A stretch of 64,000 nt of DNA from Dryomyza anilis (GCA_951804985.1 OX638131.1:8532630-8596629), one strand, 5' to 3'. Shown: positions 21,049-33,146, counted from the stretch's first letter. Numbers and translations are program-made. Notes: a model not told the origin generated them from the letters alone.

Positions 21049-22045
21049 ACGCTACAAAAAAAGGGCTCTCCCAAACATAATTTTGCAGGCATTACATATA
21101 TCTTTGGAGCTTTATGCAAACAAATGTATTATTTCATTGCCAAACATTATTATAATAACAGTCAAACATATTTTTGTTTTCGTTCAAACATATTTATGTT
21201 CAGAATGAATAATTTTCGGCGTTCTTGCTAACATATATATGTTTGAATGTGAAAAACATTGTATTTACATGTAAACATATTTATGTTTACGTTTAATTTT
21301 AATGTAAAAATAGTAAATTTAATGCTAATATCTTATTTACACAATACTCGTTTTTTCCCTATTTTTAAATTAATTTTTTTTATTTATATTTTATAATTAT
21401 AAACTTAAACTTTTATTTTATTTTTATTACACATATTTTATTTACATCTAATAATTTTATTTCCATCTGTTGTTCCTATTTTGAGTTCAGTACTTTACAG
21501 GTGTATTGAAAATTTCACAAACAGCCATTAAAAGTAATTAAAAGTAATTGGCGGTACTTAAAGAAATTCTTCAACCAAAAAGAACTTTTGAACTATATTA
21601 AATGTGAATCGTACTGAGTGCTAAAAGTAGGCAGCGCTGTTATTTTATTGTGATATCGTAATGCCAAACATACATATAATCAAAATAATGCTATTATTTT
21701 TAAATTCGTTGTCACCCAGTAACAATCACGATTAACCAAATACATATAATTCAAAGAATCTTTTATTGACGTTGGGTGTGTTAAATAGCAGAAATATCAA
21801 ACATACATATATTAATATCTGATGAAAAATATATATTTCTACAGAAATATTAATATAGTAAATTCATGTAAATCCGCGATAAAAGCAATTTATGTTTAAA
21901 TATCGTATAATAATATTTCAATCTGAACAAAATAATACAATTCAATTATAATGTAATTAGATATTACTCCCAATGTTTATATGGTTTTTTCGAATAACGT
22001 TATAATTACATTCAAGCATATTCAAACAAATCTTTTCTATCCGTG
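21049..22045. mobile_element. AT-rich insertion inside a SINE
   Basis: About 1 kb interrupts a SINE between its head and body. The ends read CACGCTACAAAAAA on the left and, reverse-complemented, CACGGATAGAAAAG on the right, a weak terminal inverted repeat with a possible TG duplication. The interior repeats AAACATATTTATGTTT-like palindromic words (21130-21310). No reading frame of note is present, so it is probably a non-autonomous element. The class is unknown. Confidence 0.5.
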
Positions 22046-22312
22046 TGGACTGGGGCTAACAACATCTTTCCATAGAAACATTTTTCTATACCGCGCTACC
22101 TCTCGGCAGTAAATGGCAAACCTACGAGAGTAAAACATTGTCTATGAAAAGCTCTCACCCACCGTTTGGATTCGGCAATAAACTATAGGTTCCACCACTT
22201 TGAGTGCAAATATAACACGCACAGCTCAAAATAGTGAGGGAGCTCGGCCTAAGTTCTTATAGGTGTATAGTGCCAAATTATTATTATTATTATTGTCACC
22301 GGGAAGAAATGC
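22046..22312 (+). mobile_element. SINE body (second half of the split copy)
   Basis: It starts GACTGGGGCTAACAACATC and carries the conserved body words GCTACCTCTCGGCAGTAAATGG, given here as GCTACCTCTCGG and CAGTAAATGG, then CTCTCACCCACCG and GGCAATAAACTATAGG. It ends in CCAAATTATTATTATTATT, the (ATT)n tail of this family. Together with the head at 20983-21048 it forms one copy of about 330 bp. Confidence 0.75.
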
Positions 22313-23369
22313 CTTGGGAAATAACTATCTCGGGAAAGAATTATCATGGATTGAAGTGTCATATTATGAATTGTCTTGTGCTGAATTGTTTATTAAATAT
22401 TTAACTAAAATATGTAAAAAAACATATTAATAAAAATACATCAGAACCACAAGAGAAATTGTGCTAAAGTAATGATGGGGTACTGATCAAGTACTGGTGA
22501 CATTGTCCATGTCATCACCTGATCAGTCCCGATCGTAGTTACACCAACATAAAAAATGGAAGTACAGAGATCATAGTATTATGGAACCCTAATAAAAATT
22601 AATCTACGACCATGATAGAGATGTTATCATTGTATTTGTACTAATTATAACCCGACCAGTTAGATGATCAAAATAATATGGTTATGTTCATGTCTTTCCT
22701 AATAGGGTTAAATAGGGTATGAACATAATTGGTTCTAAAGTTGTGTTTATATTTAAGATGACAATTGATTATTAAAGCTGATCTTTCGGGATCGAATAAT
22801 AGCTTGTGCTGGGATATTCTGTTATTTTGTAGAATAAAGTGAAGAATTTCAAAGAGTGTTGGGTACAAATCTAAACTTTCAGCTTCAAATATTCCATTCT
22901 GCTTAATTTTATTCAGTACACTATAAAAAATATCAATTATAATTGTATTTTTTAAATGTAAATTTATTAAGACCAATTTTAAAATTACGAACGAGTTAAG
23001 CATGTTAGGCATAACAATTATTCGAGTAGCTTTGATTACTAATTACGACAACCTGTTAATATCGGTCATTAGCGAGCATTTAAAACAAGAGTTACTTGGG
23101 CAGCACGATCGAGACAGAATAAAAAAAAATAACAACAGAAATAACTATCGACAGAAATTAATTTATTTCATTGTCCAAATGTATTTGTGTATTTTTATTG
23201 CTAAATCTCCAACTGCGAGGTACATGGAAATTAATTAAATCGTTAGTTAACTTTTTCTAAAGCGAACAAAACAGATGCTGGTAGAGAGGCGGTTGGATTT
23301 TATTAAACAAAAAAACAAGGCCCAGTTTTCTAATTAAACAATATATTTTTTTTTTTAATTTGTCGTTAA
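22313..23369. other. Gene-free AT-rich stretch
   Basis: Contains a few GAATTGTCTC words (to 22390) and a short inverted repeat at about 22485-22526 (GGTGACAT facing ATGTCATCACC). A word shared with 47.26-47.33 kb, ACCCGACCAGTTA followed by GATCA and CTAATAGG, occurs at 22650-22705. The minus-strand open frame 22668-23012 (114 codons) is Ile/Leu/Asn-rich and resembles no family known to me. I do not regard it as an established gene. Confidence 0.35.
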
Positions 23370-24852
23370 TTTTCACTAAAAATTCAAATTTTCACTAAAA
23401 ATTCAATTTTTCACTAAAAATTCCATTTTTCACTAAAAATTCAATTTTTCACTAAAAATTCAATTTTTCACTAAAAATTCAATTTTTCACTAAAAATTCA
23501 ATTTTTCACTAAAAATTCAATTTTTCACTAAAAATTCAATTTTTCACTAAAAATTAAATTTTTCACTAAAAATTCAATTTTTTACTAAAAATTCAATTTT
23601 TCACTAAAAATTCAATTTTTCACTAAAAATTCAATTTTTCACTAAAAATTCAATTTTTCACTAAAAATTCAATTTTTCACTAAAAATTCAATTTTTCACT
23701 AAAAATTCAATTTTTCACTAAAAATTCAATTTTTCACTAAAAATTCAATTTTTCACTAAAAATTCAATTTTTCACTAAAAATTCAATTTTTTACTAAAAA
23801 TTCAATTTTTCACTAAAAATTCAATTTTTACTAAACATTCAATTTTTCACTAAAAATTAAATTTTTCACTAAAAATTTAAATTTTCACTCGAAATTCAAA
23901 TTTTCACTCAAAATTCAATTTTTCACTAAAAATTCAAATTAAATTTTTCACAAAAAATTAAATTTTTACTAAAAATTCTAATTTTCACTAAAAATTCAAT
24001 TTTTCAGTATAAATTAAAATTTTCACTAAAAATTCAATTTTTCACTATAAATTCAATTTTTCACTAAAAATTCAATTTTTCACTAAAAATTCAATTTTTC
24101 ACTAAAAATTCAATTTTTCTAAAAATTCAATTTTTCACTAAAAATTCTATTTTTCACTAAAAATTCAATTTTAAACTAAAAATTCAATTTTCACTAAAAA
24201 TTCAATTTTTCACTAAAAATTCAATTTTTCACTAAAAATTCAATTTTTCACTAAAAATTCAATTTTTCACTAAAAATTCAATTTTTCACTAAAAATTCAA
24301 TTTTTCACTAAAAATTCAATTTTTCACTAAAAATTCAATTTTTCACTAAAAATTCAATTTTTCACTAAAAATTCAATTTTTCACTAAAAATTCAATTCTT
24401 CACTAAAAATTCAATTTTTCACTAAAAATTCAATTTTTCACTAAAAATTCAATTTTTCACTAAAAATTCAATTTTTCACTAAAAATTCAATTTTTCACTA
24501 AAAATTCAATTTTTCACTAAAAATTCAATTTTTCACTAAAAATTCAATTTTTCACTAAAAATTCAATTTTTCACTAAAAATTCAATTTTTCACTAAAAAT
24601 TCAATTTTTCCCTAAAAATTCAATTTTTCACTAAAAATTCAATTTTTCACTAAAAATTCAATTCTTCACCAAATATTCAATTTTTCACTAAACATTCTTA
24701 TTCACTAAAAATCAAATTTTCCCTAAAAATTAAATTTTTTTACTTAAAATTCCATTTTTCACTAAAAATTCAATTTTTCACTAATAATTCAATTTTTCAT
24801 TACAAATCCAATTTTATGTTAATATTCAATGATAATATTTAAAATTCAATTT
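23370..24852 (+). repeat. 19-bp AT minisatellite, array 1 (plus orientation)
   Basis: Tandem repeats of CACTAAAAATTCAATTTTT, period 19 checked by position (for example CACT at 24496 and 24515). The centre of the array is almost homogeneous over dozens of units, and the edges (23380-23420, 23820-24180, 24660-24852) are degenerate, the usual sign of unequal exchange in the middle. About 78 units. Each unit contains the palindrome AAAAATTCAATTTTT around a central C. Confidence 0.95.
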
Positions 24853-26367
24853 TGGCCTGGAATCTAAAAAAAATTAAAAATAAATATTAAATCGCCTCTG
24901 TATGCAGCACAGCATTTAACGTGCCACGATTAACCGTGTTTTCGCCCTATATTGTTCGAAGATTATACAATTCTCTCATTTGCTACCTTCAGTCAACAAC
25001 TGAAAATCAATCGGCATGTAGTGTCTAAAGTAATTTTTGCAATTCATCTTGTTGTCGGCTGGTAACTGGCCTAATGGGGCCCCTGGACATTGACGAGCTC
25101 ATCAGCAGACATTTAGCGCCCATTAATGAAGCCGCCGACGCAGATGCATTCGAAAAAGAATTCAAGACAAGCAAGATTTTGAGATTTGAATTGGAGTTAC
25201 AATACCAAAGCAAGAAAAGAAGAAGATGCTCCCCCCTGCTGAGCCAAAGAAGGCTCAACGAGCCATGAGAATGACAAGCGAAGTTCTAGTGGCTCTCTCA
25301 ATGCTCAAAAGAGGCTCTAAAGAGGTTCTATAGTGGCTGCTTTAGATTTAAGAGGGTTCTTAATGTAAAAGAAACAACTTAAGCTTCAGTAGCGAACAAA
25401 ACCAAGGCGTATGCAGTCAAAATAGTTGCATTGGCAACAAAGAAACAAAAAAGTAAAATAGAAATTGGAAAATTTTAAAGAATGTCAAAATTGCACCTTT
25501 CGGTAAATTCACACGGCAGCCTCTTCTCACTAATCATCTTGATAATTTTGAAGGAATTACAAAGGTATTGCATTTGCAGAGAAATATTTTGAAAGGTATT
25601 CGCACAATAGGCAAATAACTCAAAAATCAAGTGAAGCATCTAATCGCAAAAGAAAGCAAATTCGGTGCGCGTCTTTGGCCCACAGCCCACATGATTATTT
25701 TTTTGCATTGCGACAATAAGAATTATTATTAGCTAAACGAGGCATTTCTAGACATTTTCTGCTACTTATTGTTGATCCCCGCCACAGAAGGTCCTTTTCT
25801 GTGTTGTGTTTTGTATAGAATCCGTTTTTTCTTTTTTCGTTTTCTCCATTGGAATGTTGAGTGTTGCTCGTTGAGGATGCGCGTTAACAAAGGATGACTT
25901 AAGCATCAGGATGACACAATCAATTATACACCAAATGATGTTAATCTCTCACATCCCACACACACACACACATACAAAATGATATAGTTCGTAATACCCT
26001 CCAACCCAAGGCATACAATAGACTCCGTCCGCATGCGGATGAAATACGGATTATTTGCTGATTTTACGCGCCGATTGCGTATTTGTTGCGGCAATGTTGA
26101 ACGACAACGGCGACGAAGCGTATAATCGTCCTTGTCGTATCTCGCCGCATATCTCGGCTCGCGTCGGGTGTGAGTGTGAGAGAGACGATGCATCACTCAT
26201 GTCCTTGGCCTCATCGTCACTAATCCAGCCACTGCTTATAATGGGTTTTTGTTAGGCTGTGGCCGTAATATTTGCTCAAGAAGCAGTTTTTTGTTTTTCT
26301 GTATTTTTATTCTTTTTTGATAATAAATATTTCCAAATTTATATTATAGAGTAAAATTGAAAATAAG
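24853..26367. other. Complex-sequence island between two minisatellite arrays
   Basis: A 1.5-kb island of more balanced composition. It holds the coding-like open frame at 25074-25268 (separate entry), a GC-richer section at about 26020-26200 and an (AC)n run at about 25956-25975. No gene can be named. It might be an exon with flanking intron, or a regulatory island. Confidence 0.3.
25041..25268 (+). CDS. Possible exon or small ORF of unknown function
   Basis: I do not recognise this protein. The frame is open from about 25047 and has an ATG at 25074; from there 64 residues run to the stop at 25266-25268. It begins MGPLDIDELISRH and has an acidic, Ala-rich segment (NEAADADAFEKEF) followed by a basic end (QSKKRRR). 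Amino-acid use looks more coding-like than in surrounding AT-rich frames, with Asp/Glu/Ala codons rich in third-position variety. It could be a lone exon, a relic, or chance. The overlapping minus-strand frame (25025-25258) is an alternative reading. Confidence 0.2.
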   Translation, partial: NSSCCRLVTGLMGPLDIDELISRHLAPINEAADADAFEKEFKTSKILRFELELQYQSKKRRRCSPLLSQRRLNEP

Positions 26368-27992
26368 TTTTTCAATAAAAATTCAATTTTTCACTAAAAA
26401 TTAAATTTTTCACTAAAAATTCAATTTTTCACTAAAAATTCAATTTTTCACTAAAAATTCAATTTTTCACTAAAAATTCAATTTTTCACTAAAAATTCAG
26501 TTTTTCACTAAAAATTCAATTTTTCACTAAAAATTCAATTTTTCACTAAAAATTCAAATTTTCACTAAAAATTCAAATTTTCACTTAAAATTATATTTTT
26601 CACTACAAATTAAACTTTTCACAAAAATTTATTTTTCACTAAAAATTTAATTTTCACTAAAAATTCAATTTTTCACTAAAAATTCAATTTTTCACTAAAA
26701 ATTCAATTTTTCACTAAAAATTAAATTTTTCACTAAAAATTAAATTTTTCACTAAAAATTAAATTTTTCACTAAAAATTCAATTTTTCACTAAAAATTCA
26801 ATTTTTCACTAAAAATTCACTTTTTCACTAAAAATTCAATTTTTTACTAAAAATTCAATTTTTCACTAAAAATTCAATTTTTCACTAAAAATTCAATTTT
26901 TCACTAAAAATTCAATTTTTCACTAAAAATTCAATTTTTCACTAAAAATTCAAATTTTCACTAAAAATTCAAATTTTCACTAAAAATTCAATTTTTCACT
27001 AAAAATTCAATTTTTCACTAAAAATTCAATTTTTCACTAAAAATTCAATTTTTCACTAAAAATTCAATTTTTCACTAAAAATTCAATTTTTCATGAAAAA
27101 TTCAATTTTTCACTAAAAATTCAATTTTTCACTAAAAATTCAATTTTTCACTAAAAATTCAATTTTTCACTAAAAATTCAATTTTTCACTAAAAATTCAA
27201 TCACAAAAATTTTGCACTAAAATTTTTATTTTTCACTACAAATTCAATTTAACTAAAAAATTTAATTTAAACTAAAAATTCAATTTTCACTAAAAATAAA
27301 ATTTATCACTAAAAATTCTATTTTTCAATAAAAAATTCAATTTTTCACTAAAAATTCAATTTTTCACTAAAAATTCAATTTTTCACTAAAAATTAAATTT
27401 TTCACTAAAAATTAAATTTTTCACTAAAAATTCAATTTTTCACTAAAAATTCAATTTTTCACTAAAAATTCAATTTTTCACTAAAAATTCAATTTTTCAC
27501 TAAAAATTCAATTTTTCACTAAAAATTCAATTTTTCACTAAAAATTCAATTTATCAAAAAAATTTTGATTTTGCATTAAAATTTTTATTTTTCACTACAA
27601 ATTCAAATTAACTAAAAAATTTAATTTTCACTAAAAATTCAATTTTCACTAAAAATTCAATTTATCACTAAAATTTTTATTTTTCACTACAAATTCAATT
27701 TAACTAAAAAAAAATTTAATTTTCACTAAAAATTCAATTTTCACTAAAAATTCAAATTTTCACTAAAAATTAAATTTTTCACTAAAAATTCAATTTTTCA
27801 CTAAAGATTCAATTTTTCACTAAAAATTCAATTTTTCACTAAAAATTCAATTTTTCACTAAAAATTCAATTTTTCACTAAAAATTCAATTTTTCACTAAA
27901 AATTCAATTTTTCACTAAAAATTCAATTTTTCACTAAAAATTCAATTTTTCACTAAAATTCAATTGTTCACTATAAATTCAAATTTTTATTA
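26368..27992 (+). repeat. 19-bp AT minisatellite, array 2 (plus orientation)
   Basis: Same unit and orientation as array 1, about 85 units. Homogeneous blocks alternate with degenerate ones at 26580-26660, 27200-27330 and 27550-27730. A larger unit is visible inside: the degenerate block ATTTTTATTTTTCACTACAA followed by ATTCAATTTAACTAAA recurs near 27226, 27585 and 27675, so some units were copied as a group. Confidence 0.95.
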
Positions 27993-29554
27993 AAAAAAAT
28001 GTTTTTATATAATATAAGAAATTGAACCCTTGAATTATGTAGCATACTTCATAATTAGTGCCCTCCAACTGTTATTTAAAACCAATATGATCTTGGCCAA
28101 ACCACAATCAAAGTCACCAAAAGCCATAGATGACCGCCTTAAGAAATAAACAAAATCTGGAATGTTCTACAAAAAAACATATTTGATCAGCAAGTGGTTG
28201 GCGTCGGCTTATATTGCATTTTGTCGAATTTCTTGACTTGGGTGACTCTTTGTCAGACACAGAAACAACAACAATTACAAGAACAATAACAAAAACAATA
28301 CTAAATAAACACAATGCCAAAAGTAGCCACAGCAACAGATTGAAGTATAGAAGAAAAACACAGAAAAAATCTCCGTTGATTTGCACCGAATGACAGTCGG
28401 TCGGTTGTCTGTACAAATGAGAGGCTCATGTTAAGTTGTAGTCATTGTTGGCCTCATGTTGTTGCCTCATTGTGTTGACCACTTAAATTGGTAACATGAC
28501 TCCCATGCATTAAAGGGGGGCACGCACAAATTGAGTGGAAAACCATGGGGCGCCAAGACCGGACGAAGTGTGGTCTGTCATTTTTTTTTTCTTTTAATTC
28601 TGTTTTATTTTCTGCAATGCCTGATATTTTGTTTTGAACTTATTTAAATATAAACAGTTATTTGGTAAAATGAGCAGCAAGTGGCTTAAAAAAGAGTATG
28701 GTGCAAAAAAATATAAAACTAAATATGAGTCGCAGTACGAAGGTCAAAACAAAAAAAAATATAAAAAATATACAGGATGTTTACGATGAGCATGTGCTGT
28801 GGCGCCAGTTTGACAGAAGAAATTAAGGTACAGCATATTTAAAACAGTCCTTATTTGATGCACTGTTAAACCGTTAGAGTTTAAATATATCACACTAATT
28901 TCTTATGTTTGGAGCAATAAGTAACCTTAGAATACAATTTCTTGATAGTAAGAAAAATTTACTGAAATGGCGTCATGTTAAATTTAGGATAAACCCTTTC
29001 TTTAACATAAGAAAAATATTCTTCCGATCGAACTTAATATGTAACAAACGGTTGCGAATTCGATGTCACAATACAATAAATTATATTCCAATAAAATTTC
29101 AAATCGCTCAAGTCGAAACGGAATGGAATTCAAAACCGTTTGTTTACAAATTATATATGAAATACGATTGGAATATAATCGAAAGCCAAAACATGACCGA
29201 TTATAAGAAGATTGTTTACTTAATTAACAAATATTTTCCTATTATTAGTATTTGTATAGCAGGAAAGTGTTCATTTAATACTTAAAAAAATAATTTTTCA
29301 ATTTGATTTTTCAAGATTTTAATTGAACTTAATTGAAAATTCTATACTCTCTGTTTACGTAAACACAATGAGTGCGAACACGCCCGCCGGACTCACTCAT
29401 GTCGGAAGGGTTGTACTCTTACTGAATATTAAAAGTGTCAATTTAGAAGAACTATAAAATTTAAGGTGTCACATTAACATATAAAATTTATTTAAAATTT
29501 GAGGTAAACACTTTTAATTATAAAGTTTTTTGCATCGGAGTTAAAAGCAGGGCA
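27993..29554. other. Gene-free stretch with one 126-codon open frame
   Basis: Mostly AT-rich low-copy sequence. A perfect 14-bp palindrome TGTTTACGTAAACA is at 29352-29365. The open frame at 28905-29285 is listed separately. I see no element ends. Confidence 0.3.
28905..29285 (+). CDS. Unrecognised 126-codon ORF
   Basis: I do not recognise this ORF. It starts at the first ATG and is Ile/Lys/Asn/Phe-rich with RIRCHNTINYIP and KLYMKYDWNIIESQN stretches. There is no signal peptide, zinc motif or repeat. It is the longest frame outside the Idgf genes and transposase that is not low-complexity, but with this AT content one frame of that length in 64 kb is not far from chance. It could be a relic of a transposon or a small gene. 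Confidence 0.15.
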   Translation: MFGAISNLRIQFLDSKKNLLKWRHVKFRINPFFNIRKIFFRSNLICNKRLRIRCHNTINYIPIKFQIAQVETEWNSKPFVYKLYMKYDWNIIESQNMTDYKKIVYLINKYFPIISICIAGKCSFNT

Positions 29555-29935
29555 AGAAAAAATCACCTTCTTGGATCTGCAGGCCGTTTTATTCCATAGA
29601 CTGCTTCGAAATGGCTTGAATTAAATCCATTGTTACACCTAACTATTTATATCATTAAATTATTTCGATCATAATGTCCGAAGTTGGCTAATATAATCAT
29701 TTCATTGTTAACTTCATCTTAAAGTGGTTCAAAAAATTGTTTTCGATTTGGTGGTTTATATCCAATTCTTAAATGTTCAAAAAACAAAATCGTACTCTAA
29801 AAATCACAAGTTGAAATTCGAAAAATGTACAAAAATCAATAAAATCCAAAAAGTAAAAAAATCATGGATTTTTTAAGTGGATACAATCCAAAAGAATCCG
29901 TATGTATTTTTTTTGGGTGGACAAAAAACCCAGCT
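29555..29935 (+). repeat. Dispersed repeat, inverted partner of 31205-31650
   Basis: By eye it matches the reverse complement of 31205-31650. Shared words are CTTGGATCTG, GACTTGATTTAAATCCAT-like, CATTAAATTATTT, GTTGGCTAATATAAT, TTTTCGATTTGGTG and TTTTTAAGTGGAT. It looks like a non-coding interspersed element of about 400 bp, seen as an inverted pair 1.3 kb apart. Confidence 0.65.
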
Positions 29936-30872
29936 TTGATTTAAAACGATTTTAAAGGTTTGTTTACTCGGTGTACATAGATTATTTTTTTCATTGTTTG
30001 TTATAAGCTTTAATAGTTTAAAAGATTTCCACGAACATATATTTTTTGAAATAATTATTTATTATTTTTGCATGCACTCAGAAAACAAAATACCAATAGT
30101 ACAACTATTGATTCTAAAGGACACGTAATAATAGTTTTCCTATTAATTCAATAGTTTTTATAGTATTTTGTACTATTGTTTAGCTAATAATGTGGTCAAC
30201 ACCAAAGTCATTTGGCGCATTATTTGTACGTTATCAAGGTATTCTTACATGTTTGCAGTATTTTCATATATAACTTTATTAATTAAATAACTTTTCATGT
30301 ATTTTAAATATTAATTTTAACAAAAACATTTTAATTGTACTATTAGTTTTATAGGTTTATCTTATCGCTTATATAGAATAGAACTATTTAAAACGAAGTT
30401 CATAGGATGAAAGGTATTGTCGCTATAGTTTTGTCATTTTATTTTAATAGGATAAACTATAGCATCATTATGTTCTATGATGCAAACTATTGATTTTGTA
30501 TGTATATCATATTGTTTCTATAGGATGAAAATATTAAATATATACTACATAGGATAAAAATAATTGTCTTTAGGGTTTTGTCATTTTGTATTTATAGGAT
30601 TAACTACAACATCAAAATGTTAAATCAAACAAACTATTGTTTTTGTATTTTTGTATGTATTTTCTATTGCTTTTATATGTTCAAATTATTAAATATGAAC
30701 ATCATACGGTGAAAATTATTGTCGTTATAGTTGTCCCATTTTATTTTAATATGATGTATCAATTGGATGAATAGAGTTACGATTTAAATCGTTGAACATA
30801 ATTTTATTAAGTACTAATTAATATTTTTAAATTTATTCATTTCCTGATTTACTGCGTTGTATCTATATCTTA

Positions 30873-32466
30873 AACTAGCTGGACCCGTTCACAGCTTCGC
30901 CCGTGCAAAGTTTTTGTAATTGTAAAACTATATCGTTCATAAAGTGTGGATACATTTACGCCCCTTTTTAGTGCATGTCTACGACGCCTTTTCCCACCCA
31001 TATTGATCATAGTGTCATGCCTCTATTTCCAATCTCGATCACATTCCACGTGACTATGAACATTTTTAAAAATGATCCTTTGTTTCGACTTGTACAACTC
31101 TGCTCTTATTAAGTCAGGAGTTTTAGCATTTTTAAAATTTTTGTTATATGGGAGGTGTCTCGTCCCATTGTCCAATTCCGTCCAAATTTAACGCAGGACT
31201 CTCCACTCCAAAAAAATCGATTCGTTTTTTTTGGGTTTTCATCCACTTAAAAATTCCAAGATTTTTGGATTTTTTTTATGTTTGAACATTTTTCGAATTA
31301 TAACTAAGGAAATGGATGTGGTTTTCAGGGTACAATTTATGTTTTGAAAATTTAAGAATTTGATATAAATCACCAAATCGAAAATAATTATTTGAACCAC
31401 TGCTGGATGAAATCTCTGGTGAAGATGGTAATGAAATGATTCATATATTATATTAGCCAACATACATATTACCCAACTTAGGCCTTTATGTAGATCCAAA
31501 TAATTTAATGATGTAGTCGCCGAAACCATGGATTTAAATCAAGTCAATTCTATGACAATTTTTGAAGCGGTAGATATTGATTGAATCTAATAGGATCTGA
31601 AAAAAACGGCTTCCAGATCCAAGACGGTGAATTTTTTTTCACAAAGTATCCGGATATTTTTCCAGCCCTGATTCTATGTGACAATTACAATGTTTAATAT
31701 AATCTTTTGTTTCGATTTTTTAAACTCTGCACTTAGTAGGTAAAGAGTAATAGCAAATTTTAAGGTTTTTTTTTTAGTATGGGAGGTGCCACGACCCATT
31801 GTACAATCCCGTCCATATTCGACGTGATGATCGGAGTTTTAAATATGAACATTTGATTTGATTTTTATAACTCTACTTTTAGTATGTCAGGATGTGCCAC
31901 GCCCCTTTTGTATAAAGATACCACGCCCCTTTATACAATCCCGCCCACATTCTACGTGACGATTTTACTTTTTAATATGAACCTTTGTTCCAATTTACAT
32001 AACTCTGGTCAGGAGTTATAGCATTTTAAAAGTTATGGTTATATGGGAAGTCCCACACCCCTTTATCAAATTCCGCCCACATTTAGCAAAAATATAAACA
32101 ACAACAAAATACATTACTGAGCCCAATTTCATAACTGTGGCTATCTTATACAGATATTTTGAATTAAAAGTTTAGTTTTGCCACGGCCATGTTTGTACCT
32201 TAGGAGGAAAATTTCCAAAAATCCCTTCGTAGTGCGCTCTCACGTCGGGAAATCAACACCCAGTCCAAATTTCAAGTTCCTAGGGTCAAATTTAGATTTT
32301 TTCGATTTTCCGGCTTTTCCTTTGGGTTTTTCCGACTTTTCTTTTTTTCCTAAACCACTCTTGCATTGACACAAACAAAATACAAAAAGAATGAGGCAAA
32401 TCCGTCAGTTCGTTCTCCCGTGATGCTCTGGCACACACAGGACATTTCATTTTTATATATATAGAT
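30873..32466 (+). mobile_element. Interspersed repeat with GCTGGACCCG head and ATATATAGAT tail
   Basis: It begins AGCTGGACCCGTTCACAGCTTCGCCCGTG (AGCTGGACCCG then CTTCGCCCGTG) and ends TTTTTATATATATAGAT. The interior holds about four diverged copies of a unit with TATGGGAGGTGCCACG and CAATCCCGCCCAC. The head and tail recur at 50905-52083. The 3' simple-sequence tail suggests a non-LTR or SINE-like mode of spread. I cannot name the family and no protein is encoded. Confidence 0.5.
31205..31650 (-). repeat. Dispersed repeat inserted in the ATATAGAT-tailed element
   Basis: This is the inverted match of 29555-29935. It interrupts the tandem TATGGGAGGTG-type units of the surrounding repeat, so it is probably a later insertion. 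The minus-strand frame 31239-31529 lies inside it and is not conserved in the partner copy. Confidence 0.6.
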
Positions 32467-32556
32467 TAGTGAAGGAAGACAGCGGGCAAATTCAAGTCAT
32501 GAACGTTAGCAAGTACACACTTGGGATAATTTTAGATTTCGATAATAATAATAATA

Positions 32557-32762
32557 GTTTGGCACTACAGTCCTATAAGAACTTCGGCCTAGCTCTCTCC
32601 CAATTTTGAGCTGTGTGTTTTATATTTGTACTCAAAGTGGTGGGACCTACAGTTTATTGCCGAATCCGAACGGCGGGTGAGAGCTTTTCATCGGCATTGG
32701 TTTTTACTCTCGTATGTTTGCCATTTATTGACGAGAGGTAGCGCGGTATAGAAAAATGTCGA
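32557..32762 (-). mobile_element. SINE copy, head-truncated
   Basis: Reading on the minus strand, the body and tail are present (TACCTCTCGTCAATAAATGG, CTCTCACCCGCCGTTCGG, TGTAGGTCCCACCACTTTGAG and the CCAAACTATTATTATTATT tail), but the tRNA-like head is absent. The copy stops near 32760. Head (5') truncation is usual for target-primed insertion. Confidence 0.8.
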
Positions 32763-33146
32763 TGGTCCACCAGAGAATTGGAGTCCTATTAGAGAATTGA
32801 TGTCTTATTACTTTTAAATGATTTATAGTATTGATTTTATGTTGCAACATATTTAAAGCAATAGTCTGAATAATTCTATTAATAATTATATTATATTGAT
32901 ATAATAGTAATAGTCGGTTTATATTAATGTGATAAAATATTCTCTCAATGAGACATACCTGTATCAGTAGGACATTACATTAATTTTTAATAGTAAAAAC
33001 TATTGAAATCAATACTGAGATGCCACTATACATTAATAGTTCCCACATTATAATATTAATAGGAAAAATCGCATTGACTAAATTTAATAGTAAAAAATCG
33101 TTGAATCAATATTAAGTCCTATGAATTTTATAGTTTATTTTCTGAG

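Larger units (their letters stand above)
30077..33146. mobile_element. Nested TIR element with CTCAGAAAA ends
   Basis: The left end CTCAGAAAACAAAATACCAA (30077) is inverted at the right end (33146), which reverse-complemented reads CTCAGAAAATAAACTATAAA. The interior flanks share AATAGT/ACTATT-rich sequence (30090-30780, 32800-33140). Inside lie an ATATAGAT-tailed repeat (30873-32466), which itself contains a third repeat (31205-31650), and a truncated SINE (32557-32762). No transposase is visible. A second member with the same ends is at 50.84-53.09 kb. Confidence 0.55.

Noticed and set aside
23370..27992. CRISPR-like regular repeat arrays
   Set aside because: Units are directly adjacent with no unique spacers, the sequence is AT-only, and the context is a fly genome. 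These are minisatellites.
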